The notes beneath the pieces are model-generated. The model was given only the letters and a program-made list of their open reading frames with translations, searched no databases and was not told where the DNA came from. From contig JAFUFD010000088.1 in assembly GCA_017470055.1 (NCBI GenBank), forward strand, positions 62,001 through 126,000: a DNA stretch of 64,000 nucleotides, written 5' to 3'. The stretch comes from Prevotella sp. (GTDB taxonomy: Bacteria; Bacteroidota; Bacteroidia; Bacteroidales; Bacteroidaceae). Shown piece after piece: positions 39,841 through 49,454 of the stretch. The position numbers were made by a program, and so were the translations under genes. Within the stretch, counting starts at the first letter, position 1. Each line of letters opens with the position of its first letter.

Positions 39841-42585
39841 ATGCGGCAAATAATCAAGGACAGGATCTTGATTCTCGATGGTGCAATGGGGACCGTGATT
39901 CAGAGGTATAACCTTACTGAGTCGGATTTCCGTGGACAGCGCTTCTGTGATGTCAAGGGACAGATGAAGGGCAATAACGACATGCTCTGTCTAACCCGTC
40001 CCGATGTCATCGAGGACATTCACAGACGCTATTTGCAGGCGGGTGCTGATATCATCTCGACGAACACGTTCAGTTCGCAACGGATCTCGCAGGCAGACTA
40101 CCATTTAGAGGAGGTGGCTCGTGAGATGGCGTACGAGGGGGCTCGGATTGCCCGTCGGGTGGCGGATGCGTTCACCACTTCAGAGAAACCTCGTTTCGTG
40201 GCAGGCAGTATTGGTCCTACCAATAAGACATGCTCGATGTCACCCGATGTCAGCAATCCTGCGGCTCGTGATATGACGTATGACGAACTGTATGCGGCAT
40301 ATTGTGAGCAGGTCGACGGATTGATAATGGGTGGGGTAGACGCCTTCCTGATAGAGACCATCTTCGACACCTTGAATGCCAAGGTCGCCATCGATGCCGC
40401 CATGACCGTGATGCGACAGCAGGGCGTGGACCTGCCCATCATGCTCAGTGTGACCGTCAGCGACTTGGCTGGTCGTACGCTGAGCGGACAGACCTTGGAG
40501 GCATTCCTTGCCAGCGTCAGCAGTTACCCGATTTTCTCCGTCGGACTCAACTGCTCGTTTGGCGCCACTCAGATGTTGCCGTTCCTCCGCCAACTGGCGA
40601 AGAAGGCACCTTATTATATTAGTGCCTATCCCAATGCGGGACTGCCTAACTCCATGGGGCTCTATGACGAGACGGCGGAGTCGATGGCTCCGCAGATGGG
40701 CAGAATGGTGGAGGAGGGACTGGTGAATATCATCGGCGGCTGTTGCGGCACCGATGAGCATTTCATCGAGCGATATGTGCCATTGGTGGAGGGACAAAAG
40801 CCTCATCAGCCCGTTGCCGCATCCCAGACGATGTGGTTGAGCGGCTTGGAGATCTTGGATGTCACTCCTGAGGTGCGTTTCGTCAATGTGGGTGAACGCT
40901 GTAATGTGGCAGGTTCCCGTAAGTTCCTCCGTCTCATCAAGGAGAAGAAATACGACGAGGCGATAGCCATTGCCCGTAAACAGGTCAGTGACGGTGCCCT
41001 CGTGATAGATGTCAATATGGACGATGGTCTGTTAGAGGCACGTGCCGAGATGACCACCTTCCTGAATATGATAGCGGCGGAGCCGGATATCGCCTCCGTT
41101 CCTGTGATGATCGACTCGTCAGACTGGCAGGTGATCCTTGCGGGGTTGAAGTGCGTACAAGGTAAGTGTATCGTCAACTCCATCTCCTTGAAAGAGGGGG
41201 AGGAGTTGTTTGTCCAACATGCTAAGGACGTGATGCGCTATGGCGCTGCCGTGGTGGTGATGTGTTTCGACGAGCAGGGGCAGGCAACCAGTTATGAGCG
41301 TCGCATAGCCATTGCGGATCGTTCGTATCGTATTCTGACCCAGCAAGTTGGGATGAATCCATTGGATATTATCTTCGACCCTAATGTCCTCGCCGTTGCC
41401 ACAGGTATGGAGGAGCATGACAGTTATGCCGCCGACTTCATCAAGGCGACAGGATGGATTAGAAAGAACCTGCCTGGGGCGCATGTCAGTGGTGGTGTCA
41501 GCAACCTCTCTTTCTCCTTCCGGGGAAATAACTATATCCGTGAGGCGATGCATGCCGTGTTCCTCTACCATGCCATCCAACAGGGCATGGACTTTGGTAT
41601 CGTGAATCCTGCCACGAAGGTGCTGTATAGTGATATCCCTGAGGACCAGTTGACGATTATCGAGGATGTGATCCTGAACCGTCTGACGGGTGCCGCAGAT
41701 GCCTTGACAGACCTTGCCAACCGTCTGTTGGAGGAGCAGCAGGCACCATCATCGTCTGCGGAGATGAAAGCCCCCATACAGCATGAGGCATGGCGAGACG
41801 AGGATGTCAACCATCGTCTGCAACATGCGCTGATAAAAGGTATCGGTGATTACCTCTCCGAGGATATCACGGAGGCGTTACGACAATATCCGAAGGCAGT
41901 CGACATCATCGAGGGTCCTTTGATGGCTGGAATGAATGAGGTCGGTCGCCTGTTTGGAAGTGGTAAGATGTTCCTGCCACAGGTCGTCAAGACGGCTCGC
42001 ACGATGAAGCAGGCGGTGGAGATCCTGCAGCCCGTGATAGAGCAGCAACAGGAGGGCGACGGCAAGAAAGTGGGTAAGGTATTGCTTGCCACCGTGAAAG
42101 GTGACGTGCATGACATTGGTAAGAATATCGTTGCCGTGGTCCTTGCCTGCAACGGATACGAGGTGGTGGACATGGGCGTGATGGTGCCGGCGGAGCAGAT
42201 CGTCCGTAAGGCGATAGAGGTCAAGGCGGATATCATCGGGCTCTCAGGTCTTATCACACCCAGTCTGGAGGAGATGGTGAATGTCGCCAACGAGATGCAG
42301 CGTGCGGGTTTGGAGATTCCCATCATGATTGGTGGGGCGACGACCAGTGAACTTCATGTCGCCTTGAAGATCGCCCCCGTCTATGGCGGTCCTGTGGTGT
42401 GGATGAAGGATGCCTCGCAGAATGCGCTAATAGCCGCTCGTCTGCTCAATAAGAGCGAGGAGCGGAGAATGGAGCATGAACTCGATGAGAAATACCAGCA
42501 CCTGCGTGAGGAGTACCAGCAGGAGCAACAGGAGTTGCTTTCGCTTGACGAGGCGCGACGACAGAGAAAAGACTTTTTTAAATAA
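39841..42585 (+). CDS. metH: Cobalamin-dependent methionine synthase, without activation domain
   Basis: 914 aa. Domain order: homocysteine/zinc domain (about 5-320; zinc ligands C238 in GLNCSFG and C301-C302 in GGCCG), pterin domain (about 335-620; VGERCNVAGSRKF; DVNMDDGLLEARAEM), B12 cap and Rossmann B12 domain (about 645-880) with H757 in DVHDIGKN as the lower cobalt ligand. The C-terminal AdoMet-binding reactivation domain of E. coli MetH (about 1,200 aa) is absent, as is common in Bacteroidota. This enzyme is a likely consumer of the cofactor handled by the 7.8-28 kb region. Confidence 0.96.
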   Translation: MRQIIKDRILILDGAMGTVIQRYNLTESDFRGQRFCDVKGQMKGNNDMLCLTRPDVIEDIHRRYLQAGADIISTNTFSSQRISQADYHLEEVAREMAYEGARIARRVADAFTTSEKPRFVAGSIGPTNKTCSMSPDVSNPAARDMTYDELYAAYCEQVDGLIMGGVDAFLIETIFDTLNAKVAIDAAMTVMRQQGVDLPIMLSVTVSDLAGRTLSGQTLEAFLASVSSYPIFSVGLNCSFGATQMLPFLRQLAKKAPYYISAYPNAGLPNSMGLYDETAESMAPQMGRMVEEGLVNIIGGCCGTDEHFIERYVPLVEGQKPHQPVAASQTMWLSGLEILDVTPEVRFVNVGERCNVAGSRKFLRLIKEKKYDEAIAIARKQVSDGALVIDVNMDDGLLEARAEMTTFLNMIAAEPDIASVPVMIDSSDWQVILAGLKCVQGKCIVNSISLKEGEELFVQHAKDVMRYGAAVVVMCFDEQGQATSYERRIAIADRSYRILTQQVGMNPLDIIFDPNVLAVATGMEEHDSYAADFIKATGWIRKNLPGAHVSGGVSNLSFSFRGNNYIREAMHAVFLYHAIQQGMDFGIVNPATKVLYSDIPEDQLTIIEDVILNRLTGAADALTDLANRLLEEQQAPSSSAEMKAPIQHEAWRDEDVNHRLQHALIKGIGDYLSEDITEALRQYPKAVDIIEGPLMAGMNEVGRLFGSGKMFLPQVVKTARTMKQAVEILQPVIEQQQEGDGKKVGKVLLATVKGDVHDIGKNIVAVVLACNGYEVVDMGVMVPAEQIVRKAIEVKADIIGLSGLITPSLEEMVNVANEMQRAGLEIPIMIGGATTSELHVALKIAPVYGGPVVWMKDASQNALIAARLLNKSEERRMEHELDEKYQHLREEYQQEQQELLSLDEARRQRKDFFK

Positions 42586-42591
42586 CATAAT

Positions 42592-43215
42592 ATGATCAAG
42601 ACAATAGCATTCGATTTAGGAGGTGTCATCATCACCATTGACCAGCCGCAGGCTATCAGCCGTTTCAAGGAGATTGGGGCTGCCAATGTGGAGGAGTGGC
42701 TTGATCCTTATACACAGACTGGTATTTTTGGTGATTTGGAGCATGGGCTTATCTCTGCGGAGGACTTCCGCAAGGAACTTAGTCGACTGATCGGCAAGGA
42801 ACTGACGGCGGAGCAGTGTGCCTACGCCTGGCAAGGTTATGCCAAGGATGTCCCTTTGCGTAACCTTGACATAGTAAAGAAACTGCGCCAGCAGGGCTAT
42901 CGTGTCGTCTTGCTCTCCAATACCAATCCCTATATGATGGAGTGGGCGATGAGTCCTGAGTTTGACGGTCAGGGACATACTCTTGCCGACTATTTCGACC
43001 ATTGTTATCTGAGTTATGAGTTGAAGATGATGAAACCTCATGAGGAAATCTTCCGCCATGTGTTGATGCAGGAGAAACGTCTCCCGAATGAGATCCTCTT
43101 CGTTGACGATGGACCTCGTAACGTGGCTGCTGCCAGTCAATTGGGAATCCGCACTTTCTGTCCTAAGAATGGAGCCGATTGGACGGAGGAGATTTATGAA
43201 TACTTAAAGGACTGA
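42592..43215 (+). CDS. HAD family hydrolase (YihX-like)
   Basis: 207 aa. Motif I is FDLGGVIITID (nucleophile D8, with Gly at the DxD+2 position as in the YihX-type subgroup), motif II VVLLSNTNPYMM, motif III lysine in YELKMMKPHEEIF, motif IV FVDDGPRNVAAASQLG. A helical cap lies between motifs I and II. Probably a phosphatase of sugar phosphates or nucleotides in the cytosol; the substrate is unknown. It lies 6 bp after metH. Confidence 0.9.
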   Translation: MIKTIAFDLGGVIITIDQPQAISRFKEIGAANVEEWLDPYTQTGIFGDLEHGLISAEDFRKELSRLIGKELTAEQCAYAWQGYAKDVPLRNLDIVKKLRQQGYRVVLLSNTNPYMMEWAMSPEFDGQGHTLADYFDHCYLSYELKMMKPHEEIFRHVLMQEKRLPNEILFVDDGPRNVAAASQLGIRTFCPKNGADWTEEIYEYLKD

Positions 43216-43218
43216 CCT

Positions 43219-44718
43219 ATGATGAAGAAGACGATGACGATTCTGTTGTGCTGTGTGGGCATGATGCTTCATGCGCAGACCTATCAGGTTCCCAAACGAG
43301 AGTTCCGTGCCGCTTGGATACAGTGTGTAAACGGTCAGTTCCAGCATATTGGGACAGAGAAGATGCAGCAGACACTCACCTACCAACTCGATGAGTTGCG
43401 GAAAGACGGTGCCAATGCCATCATCTTCCAGGTGCGTCCTGCCTGTGATGCGCTCTATTCCAGTAGTATGGAGCCTTGGAGCCATTTCCTGACGGGAGTG
43501 CAGGGGAAGGCTCCGTCACCCTATTGGGATCCATTGCAATGGATGATTGACGAATGCCATAAGCGGGGGATGGAGTTGCATGCTTGGATCAATCCCTATC
43601 GTGCCAAGATGAAGAGCGCCTATCCGCTGGCGGCTAACCATATCTGCAAGCAGCATCCTGAGCGTGCCTTTGAGTACGACGGACTGATGGTGCTCAATCC
43701 TGCCTTGCAGGAGAATCGTGATTATATATGTACCATCGTGGAGGATATCCTCAATCGCTACGATGTCGACGGACTGCATATTGATGACTATTTCTATCCT
43801 TACCCTGTGCCTGGTGTCTCGATTCCTGACGATGCACAGTATCAGGCAGACGCGCAGGGCTATCATAACAAGGGCGATTGGCGTCGCCATCAGGTAGACC
43901 TGCTCATCGAGCAACTGAATAGTACCATCCATCGGGTGAAGCCGTGGGTGAAATTCGGAGTGAGTCCCTTTGGTATCTATCGTAACCAGAAAAACGATCC
44001 ACGGGGGAGCAAGACCAACGGCTTGCAGAACTATGACGATTTGTATGCGGATATCCTGTTGTGGATAGAGAAAGGATGGGTTGACTATACCGTTCCGCAA
44101 CTCTATTGGGAGATGGGACACAAGGCTGCCGACTATACGGAACTGATACGCTGGTGGAGCGACCATGCCTCCGCTCGTCCGCTGTTTATCGGAGAGGACG
44201 TGGAGCGCACCGTCAAGAAAGCAGACCCCAGTAATCCGCAGAGTCACCAGTTGCCAGCCAAGATGCGGTTACATCAGGAGAATGAGGGTGTACAGGGTAC
44301 TGTCCTCTGGTATGCCAAAGTCGCCGTCGATAATATCGGTAACTATGGTACCAGTCTGAGGAATGTCTATTGGCGTTATCCTGCTCTCCAGCCTCTGATG
44401 CCTCATCTGGACAATAAGGCTCCCGATAAGGTACGTAAGTTGAAAGCCATTGATATGGGTACCCATCAAGTACTGATGTGGACTGCGCCTAAGGCAAAGC
44501 AATGGAGTGATGAGGCTGTAAGATATGTGGTCTATTGCTTTAAGCAAGGGAATGATCTTCAGACTGATGATCCTTCACATATTGTAGCCATCACCACGGA
44601 ACCTTTCTATGAGATTCCCACTACCTTGGGAAAAGGGAAATATGTATATGTTGTCACAGCCCTCGACCGATTACAGAATGAGAGCAAAGTGGTAAAGCGG
44701 AAAGTCAAACTTCGCTAA
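43219..44718 (+). CDS. Glycosyl hydrolase-like family 10 protein (GHL10)
   Basis: 499 aa. Signal peptide MMKKTMTILLCCVGMMLHAQ. The TIM-barrel domain carries EFRAAWIQCVNGQFQ, GANAIIFQVRPACDALYSSSMEPWSHFLTG, GMELHAWINPYRA and VDGLHIDDYFYPYPVPG, where acidic catalytic residues are expected, and VKFGVSPFGIYRN. A C-terminal Fn3-like sandwich (about 405-495) ends the protein. Members of this family act on cell wall or secreted glycans; the substrate here is not known. Likely periplasmic or surface-located. Confidence 0.88.
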   Translation: MMKKTMTILLCCVGMMLHAQTYQVPKREFRAAWIQCVNGQFQHIGTEKMQQTLTYQLDELRKDGANAIIFQVRPACDALYSSSMEPWSHFLTGVQGKAPSPYWDPLQWMIDECHKRGMELHAWINPYRAKMKSAYPLAANHICKQHPERAFEYDGLMVLNPALQENRDYICTIVEDILNRYDVDGLHIDDYFYPYPVPGVSIPDDAQYQADAQGYHNKGDWRRHQVDLLIEQLNSTIHRVKPWVKFGVSPFGIYRNQKNDPRGSKTNGLQNYDDLYADILLWIEKGWVDYTVPQLYWEMGHKAADYTELIRWWSDHASARPLFIGEDVERTVKKADPSNPQSHQLPAKMRLHQENEGVQGTVLWYAKVAVDNIGNYGTSLRNVYWRYPALQPLMPHLDNKAPDKVRKLKAIDMGTHQVLMWTAPKAKQWSDEAVRYVVYCFKQGNDLQTDDPSHIVAITTEPFYEIPTTLGKGKYVYVVTALDRLQNESKVVKRKVKLR

Positions 44719-44720
44719 CC

Positions 44721-47552
44721 TTATTTGGAGTGGTGAAGTTCTTCTTTCAGGAATCTTGGAGTAAAGCCTTTCTTGCTCTTCGCTACCTGTTCTGGAGTTC
44801 CTGTTGACAGGATCGTGCCACCATTACGTCCTCCCTCTGGTCCCATGTCGATGATATAGTCGGCAAGTTTGATGACATCAAGGTTATGCTCGATGACGAT
44901 GACGGTATTGCCACGGTCTACCAACTTCTGGAGTACGCCCATGAGGATGCGGATGTCCTCGAAATGTAGTCCTGTGGTAGGCTCGTCGAGGATATAAAGT
45001 GTTTTCCCCGTGTCTTTCTTCGACAGTTCGGTGGCGAGTTTCACACGCTGGCTCTCACCGCCGCTGAGGGTCGTGGAGGGTTGTCCGAGTTTGATGTATC
45101 CTAATCCCACCTCCTGTATCGTCTTAATCTTACGCAGGATATCAGGCACATTCTCGAAGAACTCCACCGCCTGGTTGATGGTCATATCCAACACATCGGC
45201 AATCGACTTGCCCTTGAAGCGCACCTCCAGAGTCTCACGGTTATAGCGCTTGCCATGACACTCCTCACAGGGTACCTGTATGTCGGGCAGGAAATTCATC
45301 TCGATAGTCTTATAGCCATTACCGCCACAGGTCTCGCAGCGTCCGCCCTTCACGTTGAAGGAGAAACGACCGGGCTTATAGCCTCTGATCTGTGCCTCTG
45401 GGAGATTCACGAACAGCGAACGGATATCCGAGAAGACACCGGTGTATGTCGCAGGGTTAGAGCGTGGGGTGCGACCGATAGGACTTTGGTCGACATTCAC
45501 CACCTTATCTATATATTCCAGTCCCTCGATGCTGTCGTAGGGCATGGGGTGCTGCAAGGAGCGGTAGAAATGCTTGGAGAGGATGGGGTAGAGCGTCTCG
45601 TTGATGAGGGTCGACTTGCCCGAGCCGCTGACTCCCGTGACGAGAATCAGTTTGCCCAACGGAAACTCCACGTCGATATTTTTCAGGTTATTGCCACGGC
45701 AGCCACGCAGCCAAAGGCTGTTGCCGTTGCCGTCACGACGCTCTTTCGGTATCTCGATATTCCGCTCTCCACTCAGATATTGTGCTGTGATGGTATCAGT
45801 CTTCATCATCTCATCGATGGTGCCTTGGAAGACCACCTCACCACCTTTGCGTCCTGCTTTCGGACCAATGTCCACAATATAATCGGCATTGAGCATCATG
45901 TCACGGTCGTGCTCCACGACGATGACAGTATTACCAAGGTCACGTAGTTCCTTGAGTGACTTGATGAGGCGATCGTTATCCCGCTGGTGCAGTCCGATGC
46001 TTGGCTCATCAAGGATATACAGGACGTTGACGAGTTGCGAGCCAATCTGTGTGGCAAGGCGGATGCGCTGACTCTCACCGCCAGAGAGAGAGGCCGACTG
46101 GCGGTTGAGGGCAAGGTAATCGAGTCCTACCTCCAACAGGAAATCAAGGCGAGTACGTATCTCTTTCAGTATCTCAGCGGCAATCTGCTGTTGCTGATGG
46201 TCCATGTGCTGCTCCACCTCGTCCAGCCATTCCCGCAATTCCGTCAGGTCCATACTGGCAAGTTCCGAGATGTTCTTGTCGGCAATCTTGTAGGAGAGTG
46301 CCTCACGATGAAGCCGTTGCCCGTGACATTCAGGACACTCGCACTCCGCCAGAAACTGGTCAGCCCATTTCTGTCCGCTCGTGCTCTCATCGTTCTCCAT
46401 CACGTTACGCAGGTATTTCACGATACCGTCGAAACTTACAAAATAGTCACTCGACGTGTGTACCAGTTCCTTGTCTATACGGATGGTCTCCAAAGAGCCA
46501 TACAGAATCTCGTTCAATGCCTCCTCGGGGATGTCCTCCACACGGGTCTTGATATCACACTCATATTTCTTGAGGATAGCGTCTATCTGCCAGAAAATCA
46601 TCTGGTTCTTGTACTTCCCTAAAGGAACGATGGCACCATCGTGGATGCTCACTTTACGGTTGGGGATGACTTTTGCCAAGTCAATCTCGTTGATATAGCC
46701 CAATCCCTTACAGCGAGGACAGGCTCCCTGTGGAGAGTTAAACGAGAAAGTGTTGGGGGCTGGGTCGCTGTACGAGATACCCGTGGTTGGACACATCAGT
46801 CGTTTGGAGAAATGCTTCACGGCTCCCGTCTCATGATCCATGATCATCAGCAGCCCCTCACCTTGTTTCATGGCGATCTGGATGCTCTTCTTCAGACGGT
46901 CGTCAATCGTGTCCTTCACGGCAAGGCGGTCGATGACCACCTCGATGTCGTGGTTCTTATAGCGGTCGACTTTCATGCCACGGGTGATCTCCTGTACCTC
47001 TCCGTCTACACGGACATGGAGATAGCCCTTGCGGCGCATGCTCTCGAAGAGTTCACGGTAATGACCCTTACGACTTCTCACTACAGGGGCGAGGATGAGA
47101 ATCTTCTTGCCAGCATAGTCGTGCATGACCATGTCAATGACTTTCTCCTCCGTATATTTCACCATCGGCTCTCCAGTCATGTAACTATAAGCCTTTCCGG
47201 CACGGGCAAAGAGCAGACGCATATAGTCGTAGACCTCTGTCGTGGTGCCGACCGTAGAGCGCGGATTCTTGTTCGTCGTCTTCTGCTCGATACTGATAAC
47301 GGGGGAGAGACCTGTGATCTTATCCACGTCAGGGCGCTCCATGCCTCCTAAGAAATTACGGGCATAGGCGGAGAAGGTCTCGATATAACGGCGTTGCCCC
47401 TCCGCAAAAATGGTGTCGAAAGCAAGAGACGACTTGCCTGAGCCACTGAGACCAGTAATAACGGTCAGTGACTGACGGGGAATCTCCACATCTATGTTTT
47501 TCAGATTATGGACTCTTGCCCCCCAGACATTGATTTTCTGCTTACTGCTCAT
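44721..47552 (-). CDS. uvrA: Excinuclease ABC subunit UvrA
   Basis: 943 aa, full length. It has two ABC ATPase modules: Walker A GLSGSGKSSLAFD near residue 34 and GVSGSGKSTLINETL near 640; signature motifs LSGGESQRIRLATQIGSQL and LSGGESQRVKLATELSKK; and Walker B ILDEPSIGLH and ILDEPTTGLH. Zinc fingers: CPRCKGLGYINE-type, ECPECHGQRL and CETCGGNG...CEECHGKR. It recognises damaged DNA in nucleotide excision repair. It overlaps the CHU_C-type gene upstream by 11 bp. Confidence 0.98.
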   Translation of the reverse strand: MSSKQKINVWGARVHNLKNIDVEIPRQSLTVITGLSGSGKSSLAFDTIFAEGQRRYIETFSAYARNFLGGMERPDVDKITGLSPVISIEQKTTNKNPRSTVGTTTEVYDYMRLLFARAGKAYSYMTGEPMVKYTEEKVIDMVMHDYAGKKILILAPVVRSRKGHYRELFESMRRKGYLHVRVDGEVQEITRGMKVDRYKNHDIEVVIDRLAVKDTIDDRLKKSIQIAMKQGEGLLMIMDHETGAVKHFSKRLMCPTTGISYSDPAPNTFSFNSPQGACPRCKGLGYINEIDLAKVIPNRKVSIHDGAIVPLGKYKNQMIFWQIDAILKKYECDIKTRVEDIPEEALNEILYGSLETIRIDKELVHTSSDYFVSFDGIVKYLRNVMENDESTSGQKWADQFLAECECPECHGQRLHREALSYKIADKNISELASMDLTELREWLDEVEQHMDHQQQQIAAEILKEIRTRLDFLLEVGLDYLALNRQSASLSGGESQRIRLATQIGSQLVNVLYILDEPSIGLHQRDNDRLIKSLKELRDLGNTVIVVEHDRDMMLNADYIVDIGPKAGRKGGEVVFQGTIDEMMKTDTITAQYLSGERNIEIPKERRDGNGNSLWLRGCRGNNLKNIDVEFPLGKLILVTGVSGSGKSTLINETLYPILSKHFYRSLQHPMPYDSIEGLEYIDKVVNVDQSPIGRTPRSNPATYTGVFSDIRSLFVNLPEAQIRGYKPGRFSFNVKGGRCETCGGNGYKTIEMNFLPDIQVPCEECHGKRYNRETLEVRFKGKSIADVLDMTINQAVEFFENVPDILRKIKTIQEVGLGYIKLGQPSTTLSGGESQRVKLATELSKKDTGKTLYILDEPTTGLHFEDIRILMGVLQKLVDRGNTVIVIEHNLDVIKLADYIIDMGPEGGRNGGTILSTGTPEQVAKSKKGFTPRFLKEELHHSK

Positions 47553-47973
47553 TGGCTCCTGTCACTTCATTAAACCTGCGGAGCAAGTTGACATCTTTCT
47601 TGATGTCAAACTCATGACCGTCACCGCCTTTTGCCTTGACTCTGACGAAATAGACACCGTCTTTGACAGGCTTACCCTTATAGGTGCCGTCCCAACTCCC
47701 TTCGATGTCCGTCCAGGAATACAGACACTGCCCCCAGCGGTTGAAAATCATAGCCTTGAACTCCACGATATTCTGATACTGTTTAGGTCTGTAGATATCA
47801 TTCACCCCATCGCCATTGGGGGAAAAAGCATTAGGCATCAGCAAGATGCTCTTCTGAGTTGTCGTGCTGTCAACTGCCTCTTCCACCTCGTCGTCATCAT
47901 CGTCGGGCTGGGCGACGGTAGGCATTGCCACGATGGCAAAAAGAAACAGGAATATATAAAAAAATGTCTTCAT
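47542..47973 (-). CDS. Small secreted protein with CHU_C/gliding-motility type C-terminal domain
   Basis: 143 aa. Signal peptide MKTFFYIFLFLFAIVAMPTVAQ, an acidic linker (PDDDDDEVEEAVDS), then one CHU_C-type domain: LLMPNAFSPNGDGVNDIYRP, FKAMIFNRWGQCLYSW, GSWDGTYKGKPVKDGVYFVRVKAKG. Such domains are usually the sorting tail of large type B cargo of the type IX secretion system; here almost nothing precedes the domain, so it is an unusually short, tail-only protein. Transcription starts in the inverted-repeat region shared with the LysM gene. Confidence 0.85.
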   Translation of the reverse strand: MKTFFYIFLFLFAIVAMPTVAQPDDDDDEVEEAVDSTTTQKSILLMPNAFSPNGDGVNDIYRPKQYQNIVEFKAMIFNRWGQCLYSWTDIEGSWDGTYKGKPVKDGVYFVRVKAKGGDGHEFDIKKDVNLLRRFNEVTGANEQ

Positions 47974-47987
47974 AAACAGAATATTTC

Positions 47988-48040
47988 TGCAAAATTACGA
48001 AAATTCGAGTGCAGAACAAAAGAATTTTCGTAATTTTGCA
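47988..48040. promoter_or_regulatory. 19-bp perfect inverted repeat forming a mirror-symmetric divergent promoter
   Basis: TGCAAAATTACGAAAATTC at 47988-48006 and its exact complement at 48022-48040, with a 15-bp spacer. Each arm ends in TAATTTTGCA, a -7 box for the gene on its side (CHU_C-type gene leftward, LysM gene rightward). Two promoters or a symmetric operator would explain it. Confidence 0.7.
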
Positions 48041-48066
48041 CCAGAAATGACTAAAAAACAGGAATT

Positions 48067-49452
48067 ATGAAGTTTATCATGAGATATTTTCTGATGCTGA
48101 CCTGCTTGGCTTTCACAGTGGAGACAGCCTTTGCGCAACAGCCTCAGTTTCGTGAGAAGCACCAAGTGAAGCGCAAAGAGACCATTTTTGGTATCTCCCG
48201 GATGTATGGAATTACGATTCAGGAACTCATCGCCGCTAACCCGGAGATGAACAATCCGGGGTATGAGTTGAAGAAGGGCGACATTATCAATATTCCTTGG
48301 TCTGCCAATCAGCCCCAGGCACCTGAAGTTGATCAGCCGACGGCAAGCAGCCAACAGCCGACAGCCCCAGTCAAGAGGGAGAAGACGGATGTCCGTCAGC
48401 GTGAGATTCGTGTGGGTGTCATGTTGCCGCTTCATAAAGTGAATGGTGACGGTAAGCGCATGCTGGAGTATTATCGGGGTTTCCTGATGGCATGCGACAG
48501 TCTCCGTGCCAATGGCATCTCTACTGACATCCGTGCATGGAATGTGGCAGAGGATACCGATATCCAGACGTTCTTAAACGATCCGAAAGCCGCAGAGTGT
48601 GATGTGATTATTGGTCCTCTTTACTCCAAAATGGTGAAACCGCTTGCCGATTTCGCCACGGCACATGGCATCAAGGTGTTCATCCCCTTCTCCATCAATA
48701 GCCACGAGATACTTGTCAACCGTAACCTCATGCAGGTCTATCAGCCGCAGACAGAGCAGAATGAGTCCGTTATCGACCATTTCATGGAACGTTTCAGTGA
48801 TACCCATCCTGTCTTTATCGACTGTAACGACACGACCAGTCAGAAGGGTATCTTTACCTTTGGCTTACGCCGTAGATTAGAGGGAAAAGGTATCGAGTAT
48901 AAGATCACTAATCTGAACTCCAGTGAAGCGGCATTCTTTAAGTCTTTCAGTCCCACCAAGCGTAATATGGTGATACTGAATACAGGACGCTCTAAGGAAC
49001 TGAATGCCGCCATGGCAAAACTGAATGGTTTGCGTCTGTCGCATCCAGAGTTGCAGATCAGTGTCTTCGGCTATACGGACTGGATGCTCTATACTCGTCA
49101 TCAACTGGAGAACTTCTATAAGTTCGACACCTATATCCCTGCTCCGTTCTATACAAACCTGCAGTCTCCACAGACGGAGCGTATCATGCTCAAGTATCGA
49201 TGGAACTTCCATTGTGACATGATGACGGCACTGCCACGTTTTGCCATCACAGGTTACGATCATGCCTTCTTCCTGTTAAAAGGACTCCATATGTATGGAA
49301 AGGACTTTACAGGCGGGGCAGGAATGGTAGGATATACCCCCATCCAGACTCCTCTTCATTTCGAGCGAATCGGCAATGGTGGTCTGAAGAATAAGAGTAT
49401 GCTCTTTGTCCATTACCTGCCAGCACGTCATACAGAAACGATTTACTTCTGA
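48067..49452 (+). CDS. LysM domain protein with periplasmic-binding-protein-like domain
   Basis: 461 aa. Signal peptide ending TVETAFAQQ, a LysM peptidoglycan-binding domain (about 32-80: HQVKRKETIFGISRMYGITIQELIAANPEM), a polar Pro/Gln linker, then a type 1 periplasmic-binding fold (about 110-450: IRVGVMLPLHKVNGDGKRMLEYYRGFLMACDSL; CDVIIGPLYSKMVKPLADFATAHGIKVFIPFS). It is typical of a cell-wall-anchored Bacteroidota protein; a ligand is not known. It is followed after 2 bp by an outer membrane barrel gene, so the pair may act at the envelope. Confidence 0.88.
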   Translation: MKFIMRYFLMLTCLAFTVETAFAQQPQFREKHQVKRKETIFGISRMYGITIQELIAANPEMNNPGYELKKGDIINIPWSANQPQAPEVDQPTASSQQPTAPVKREKTDVRQREIRVGVMLPLHKVNGDGKRMLEYYRGFLMACDSLRANGISTDIRAWNVAEDTDIQTFLNDPKAAECDVIIGPLYSKMVKPLADFATAHGIKVFIPFSINSHEILVNRNLMQVYQPQTEQNESVIDHFMERFSDTHPVFIDCNDTTSQKGIFTFGLRRRLEGKGIEYKITNLNSSEAAFFKSFSPTKRNMVILNTGRSKELNAAMAKLNGLRLSHPELQISVFGYTDWMLYTRHQLENFYKFDTYIPAPFYTNLQSPQTERIMLKYRWNFHCDMMTALPRFAITGYDHAFFLLKGLHMYGKDFTGGAGMVGYTPIQTPLHFERIGNGGLKNKSMLFVHYLPARHTETIYF

Positions 49453-49454
49453 AG

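Noticed and set aside
45255-45947. 230-codon frame opposite uvrA
   Set aside because: Antisense to conserved UvrA motifs; a composition effect, not a gene.
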